A DNA stretch of 8,886 nucleotides, taken from CAYWNK01 sp047639615. Its GTDB lineage: Bacteria > Planctomycetota > UBA1135 > GCA-002686595. Shown here piece by piece: positions 6,550 to 8,886 of this stretch (position 1 is its first letter; each line of letters opens with the position of its first letter). The DNA is taken from contig JBLIOL010000233.1 in NCBI GenBank assembly GCA_047639615.1, positions 1 through 8,886 of the forward strand, read 5' to 3'. The translations under genes were made by a program, and so were the position numbers. The notes beneath the pieces were generated by a model. That model was not told where the DNA came from. It searched no databases and saw only the letters and a program-made list of their open reading frames with translations.

Positions 6550-6712
6550 AGGTGTGGTCTTCCAGAAGTCCGCAGTCATTGTTCGGCCCCCTTGCCGCGC
6601 TGGCTGCGTTGCGACTCCTTGACGTAGCTACAGCTACGCCGTTGCCGTCGCGCCTTGCCAGCACGGGAATGGGACTCGAACGATGACCGCGGACTTCAGA
6701 AACACCACACCT
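6550..6712. repeat. 163-bp imperfect palindromic intergenic element, copy 2
   Basis: Bases 6550-6585 match the reverse complement of the right end (6677-6712) at 31 of 36 positions by hand. With one base of indel, pairing continues to the central CGTAGCT-AC-AGCTACG (6623-6638). GCTGCGTTGC (6603-6612) and CGCCTTGCCAG (6651-6661) are shared with copy 1, lying 53 and 101 nt from the left end here against 55 and 102 nt there. The outer arms differ in sequence from copy 1, so the family conserves length, dyad layout and inner motifs more than its ends. It begins 38 nt after the ligase stop and ends 6 nt before the favoured ATG of the next gene. The gap 6513-6718 holds no gene. Confidence 0.87.
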
Positions 6713-6718
6713 AAGCCC

Positions 6719-7495
6719 ATGACCAACCTCGCCAAACGAACCTGGATGGAAGCCGAGGAGCTCTTCTCGGCTGAGACGATCGCCCTGCTGCCCATCGGAA
6801 GTACGGAGCCCCACGGCCCGCACCTGCCCTTGGATACGGATGTGACCATCGCCTGCGCCCAGGCGCAGCGGGCGGCTGCGACCTTGGAAGCCCGCGGCCA
6901 GCGCGTGGTGGTACTGCCGCCGCTCAACTACGGCCTGACGAACTTCACCGCGGGTTTCGCCGGGACCATCGGCCTGCGCCCGGGCACGCTCTGGGCCTTG
7001 GTGGAGGACGTGCTCACGGCGCTCGAGGACCAAGGCGTGGGACGCGCGATTCTGGTCAACGGCCACCTGGAGCCCGAGCATGTGCAGGTGCTGCGCGGCG
7101 TGATCAAGGACTTCCCCGGCGGCACCGGCCCGGGTAACCAGATGCGCTTGCACGCGCTCTTCGCTGACAACACGCGGCGCAGGTGGGCTCAGACCCTGGG
7201 CGAGGAGTTCGCCAGCGGCGACTGCCACGCGGGACGCTACGAGACCAGCATCGTGCTGGCTGCGGACGAGGCAGCGGTGCGCGCGGATGTGGCGGCGAAA
7301 CTGCCCGAGAAGAGCATCCACCTGATCGAGAAGATGCAGGCCGGCGCGCGCAACTTCAAGGAGTGCGGCGCGGACGAGGCCTATTGCGGCGATCCGAGCA
7401 GCGCCACCTCCAGCGAGGGCGATGAGTTGATCCGCTCCCTGGCACACATGGTCGTCGCAAGCGCCGAAGAGGCCTGGCCGGAGTGCGCCGAGTGA
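6719..7495 (+). CDS. Creatininase family protein (metal-dependent amidohydrolase-like)
   Basis: Cytoplasmic metalloenzyme of 258 residues in the creatininase/MftE/formamide-hydrolase family, which cleaves cyclic or linear amide-like bonds. The metal-binding segment GSTEPHGPHLPLDTD gives Glu30, His32 and Asp41. NGHLE gives His116 and Glu118, matching the His-x-Glu of creatininase rather than the NGHGGN of many family members. DCHAGRYETS (168-177) is the third family motif, with Arg173 where HAGE is common; Glu175 is retained. An in-frame ATG at 6683 would add 12 residues, but these lie in the right arm of palindromic copy 2, so 6719 is preferred. Neither start has a strong ribosome binding site. 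The stop overlaps the thioesterase start. The substrate is unknown; its neighbours suggest an amide or lactam intermediate of aromatic acid breakdown, which is inference. Confidence 0.87.
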   Translation: MTNLAKRTWMEAEELFSAETIALLPIGSTEPHGPHLPLDTDVTIACAQAQRAAATLEARGQRVVVLPPLNYGLTNFTAGFAGTIGLRPGTLWALVEDVLTALEDQGVGRAILVNGHLEPEHVQVLRGVIKDFPGGTGPGNQMRLHALFADNTRRRWAQTLGEEFASGDCHAGRYETSIVLAADEAAVRADVAAKLPEKSIHLIEKMQAGARNFKECGADEAYCGDPSSATSSEGDELIRSLAHMVVASAEEAWPECAE

Positions 7496-7905
7496 GCGGA
7501 TTTGAGACCACCATCCAGGTGCGCTTCGGGCATGTGGATCCGGCCGGTATCGCCTACTTCCCGCGGCTCTTCGACTACATCCACGATGTGTTTGAGGAGG
7601 TCTGGGAGGAGCATGTGGGCCAGCGCTACTACCACCTGCTACTGGAGCGGCGAATCGGCTTTCCTTTGGTTCACTCGGACGTGGACTTCAGCAAGCCCCT
7701 GCGCTTTGGGGACCGGCCGCGGGTCCTCGTGACCACCGAGCACCTGGGGCGGGCCTCCCTGCGCCTGCGCTATCGCTTCTATCTTGAGGACGAGTTGTGC
7801 CTCGATGCGCGAATGACTACAGCCTGCATCAATCTAGACACGATGAAGAGCGTGCCGATTGACCCTTTGCACCGTGAGCGTTTCGAAGCCCTGCTAGACG
7901 ACTGA
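7492..7905 (+). CDS. 4-hydroxybenzoyl-CoA thioesterase-type hotdog protein
   Basis: Acyl-CoA thioesterase of 137 residues with a single hotdog domain, hydrolysing an aromatic or acyl-CoA to acid plus CoA. QVRFGHVDPAGIAYFPRLFDYIHDVFEEVW is the hallmark of the 4HBT family, with the catalytic Asp16 in HVDPAGI. FSKPLRFGDRPRVLVTTEHLGRASLRLRYRFY supplies the expected beta strands. Start choice: GTG at 7492 makes a GTGA overlap with the creatininase stop and is preferred; an in-frame GTG at 7483 would add three residues. The stop is 1 nt before the metF ATG, so the three genes are translated as a unit. Beside a benzoate-CoA ligase it probably releases trapped aromatic-CoA or a final ring-derived acid. 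A YbgC-like general housekeeping role is the alternative. Confidence 0.91.
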   Translation: MSGFETTIQVRFGHVDPAGIAYFPRLFDYIHDVFEEVWEEHVGQRYYHLLLERRIGFPLVHSDVDFSKPLRFGDRPRVLVTTEHLGRASLRLRYRFYLEDELCLDARMTTACINLDTMKSVPIDPLHRERFEALLDD

Positions 7906-7906
7906 T

Positions 7907-8785
7907 ATGCCTTTCCCCCACAAAATCGCAGAGTCCTACGCCCAAGGCGGACCCGTCTACAGCTTCGAGTTCTTTCCGCCCAAGACGGACAAGGGCGCTG
8001 ACAACCTGATGCGCACGGCTGCGGAGCTCAAGGACTTGGTCGAGCCTGACTTCGTCTCGGTGACCTACGGTGCGGGCGGCTCCACTCGGGAGCGCACGCA
8101 CTCGGTGGTGACGAACATCCAGAAGGAGCTGGGCCTGACCACCATGGCCCACCAGACCTGCGTGGCCGCCACCAAGGACGAGGTCCTGAAGGGTGTTGAG
8201 CGCCTGGTGCAGGATGGCGTGATCAACCTGCTCGCCCTGCGCGGCGACCGGCCCCAGGAGGAGGACTTCACGCCGCCGGCGGATGGCTTCCTGCATGCCA
8301 CCGATCTGATCGGTTTCTTGAAGGAGCACTTCGACGTGTCCATCGGCGCCGCATGCTACCCGGAGAACCACCCGGAATCCGTAGGCCCCGATGACGACAT
8401 GCAGTGGACCGTGGAAAAGGTGCGCCTTGGCGCTCAGTTCCTGATCACGCAGCTCTTCTTCGACAACCAGGACTACTTGGACTACGTCGAACGCGCGCGG
8501 GCTGCCGGCATCAGCGTACCGATCGTGCCCGGCATCATGCCGGTCAGCAACGTGGCCCAGGTCGAGCGCTTCACCAAGATGTGCGGCGCGCGCTTGCCCG
8601 AGGCATTGCTCGAGCGCCTGCGCCCGGTGCAGGACGATCCGGGGGCCGTGATGGCCATCGGGATCGAGCACGCCATCGCCCAGTGCCGCGGTTTACTCGA
8701 GAGTGGAGCGCCGGGCCTGCACTTCTATACGCTCAACAAGAGCCACGCCACGCGCAGCATTCTGTCGGCTATTCGGGCCATGTAG
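7907..8785 (+). CDS. metF: Methylenetetrahydrofolate reductase (5,10-methylene-THF to 5-methyl-THF)
   Basis: FAD-dependent TIM-barrel enzyme of 292 residues, the normal bacterial MetF length, producing 5-methyl-THF for methionine synthesis. Family landmarks are SFEFFPPK (19-26, Glu21 equivalent to the E. coli catalytic Glu28), VTYGAGGSTRERT (52-64), AHQTC (81-85), ALRGD (110-114, Asp114 near the flavin), AACYPENHPE, TQLFFD (181-186), PGIMPVSN (208-215) and GLHFYTLN (270-277). No C-terminal regulatory domain of the eukaryotic kind is present. The ATG is 1 nt after the thioesterase stop, with no visible Shine-Dalgarno, which suggests translational coupling. It closes the operon. Linkage with aromatic genes may be chance, or may reflect tetrahydrofolate-dependent O-demethylation as in Sphingobium, where metF lies near ligM. 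No demethylase is in the window. Confidence 0.95.
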   Translation: MPFPHKIAESYAQGGPVYSFEFFPPKTDKGADNLMRTAAELKDLVEPDFVSVTYGAGGSTRERTHSVVTNIQKELGLTTMAHQTCVAATKDEVLKGVERLVQDGVINLLALRGDRPQEEDFTPPADGFLHATDLIGFLKEHFDVSIGAACYPENHPESVGPDDDMQWTVEKVRLGAQFLITQLFFDNQDYLDYVERARAAGISVPIVPGIMPVSNVAQVERFTKMCGARLPEALLERLRPVQDDPGAVMAIGIEHAIAQCRGLLESGAPGLHFYTLNKSHATRSILSAIRAM

Positions 8786-8854
8786 CCAGGGCGCGAGCCC
8801 CAGGGGCGTGCCGCACATAGCCGAACTTGCCAGCCACGCGCCCTAATCCGCGAT

Positions 8855-8886
8855 GCTGCGTTGCACCACCCCCCAAGTAGCTACGG
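8855..8886. repeat. Third copy of the palindromic element, left-central core only (cut by window end)
   Basis: GCTGCGTTGC at 8855-8864 is identical to the core in copies 1 and 2. The next 20 bases run through a C-rich stretch into AAGTAGCTAC and match copy 1 (4701-4720) at about 13 of 20 positions. The self-complementary GTAGCTAC (8877-8884) lies where the dyad centre is expected. By the spacing of the other copies the left end would lie near 8799 and the right end near 8962, outside the window. Nothing else is recognised in 8786-8854 apart from an AGGGCGCG/CGCGCCCT pair (8788-8795 and 8837-8844) with a 41-nt loop. Confidence 0.6.

Noticed and set aside
6404..7447. 347-codon open frame on the minus strand across ligase end, repeat and creatininase
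   Set aside because: It is antisense to two well-supported genes and crosses the palindromic element; no family motif is seen.
8788..8844. AGGGCGCG/CGCGCCCT pair after metF as a terminator
   Set aside because: The arms are 8 bp with a 41-nt loop and no following T run; it may be part of the truncated repeat copy or chance in GC-rich DNA.

Overview
The window is a GC-rich, gene-dense bacterial segment (about 60-65% GC by eye, third codon positions mostly G or C). All nine complete genes and one partial gene lie on the + strand. The organism cannot be named. Coenzyme A-linked aromatic acid genes, a eukaryotic-type kinase-like protein and a thioredoxin-fold 2Fe-2S ferredoxin together suggest an environmental Gram-negative such as a myxobacterial, other deltaproteobacterial or planctomycete lineage. 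That placement is a guess.

Region 1 (1-3739) is a tightly packed five-gene operon: the 3' part of an enoyl-CoA hydratase/isomerase-family gene, an acyl-CoA dehydrogenase, a [2Fe-2S] ferredoxin, a divergent protein resembling the ferritin-like PaaA/PaaC subunits of phenylacetyl-CoA epoxidase, and a dienelactone hydrolase-family protein. Junctions are overlaps (TAGTG, ATGA) or gaps of 1-3 nt. Region 2 (3785-4639) is a short eukaryotic-type protein kinase-like gene that lacks the ATP-binding lysine. Region 3 (4640-4919) holds no gene. It contains a 165-bp imperfect palindrome starting on the kinase stop codon and a separate hairpin with 15-bp perfect arms. Region 4 (4920-6512) is a benzoate-CoA ligase-family enzyme. 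Region 5 (6513-6718) is mostly a second palindrome of nearly the same length and inner layout. Region 6 (6719-8785) is a second tight operon: a creatininase-family metallohydrolase, a 4-hydroxybenzoyl-CoA-type thioesterase and methylenetetrahydrofolate reductase (metF). A third, window-truncated copy of the repeat core follows metF.

The genes suggest one theme. An aromatic acid is activated to its CoA thioester by the ligase. The hydratase/isomerase and acyl-CoA dehydrogenase act on CoA intermediates, the hotdog thioesterase can release acid and CoA, and the DLH-family and creatininase-family hydrolases may open or trim ring-derived intermediates. The ferredoxin beside a PaaA-like protein hints at an oxygenase- or reductase-type step, but the PaaA-like protein appears to have lost di-iron ligands. 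Ligase, enoyl-CoA hydratase and acyl-CoA dehydrogenase together recall published 2-aminobenzoate/benzoate CoA-pathway clusters, but no ring-cleaving enzyme is in the window.

The most unusual items are the family of about 165-bp palindromic intergenic elements, the degenerate PaaA-like protein paired with a ferredoxin, and the kinase-like protein with missing catalytic residues.
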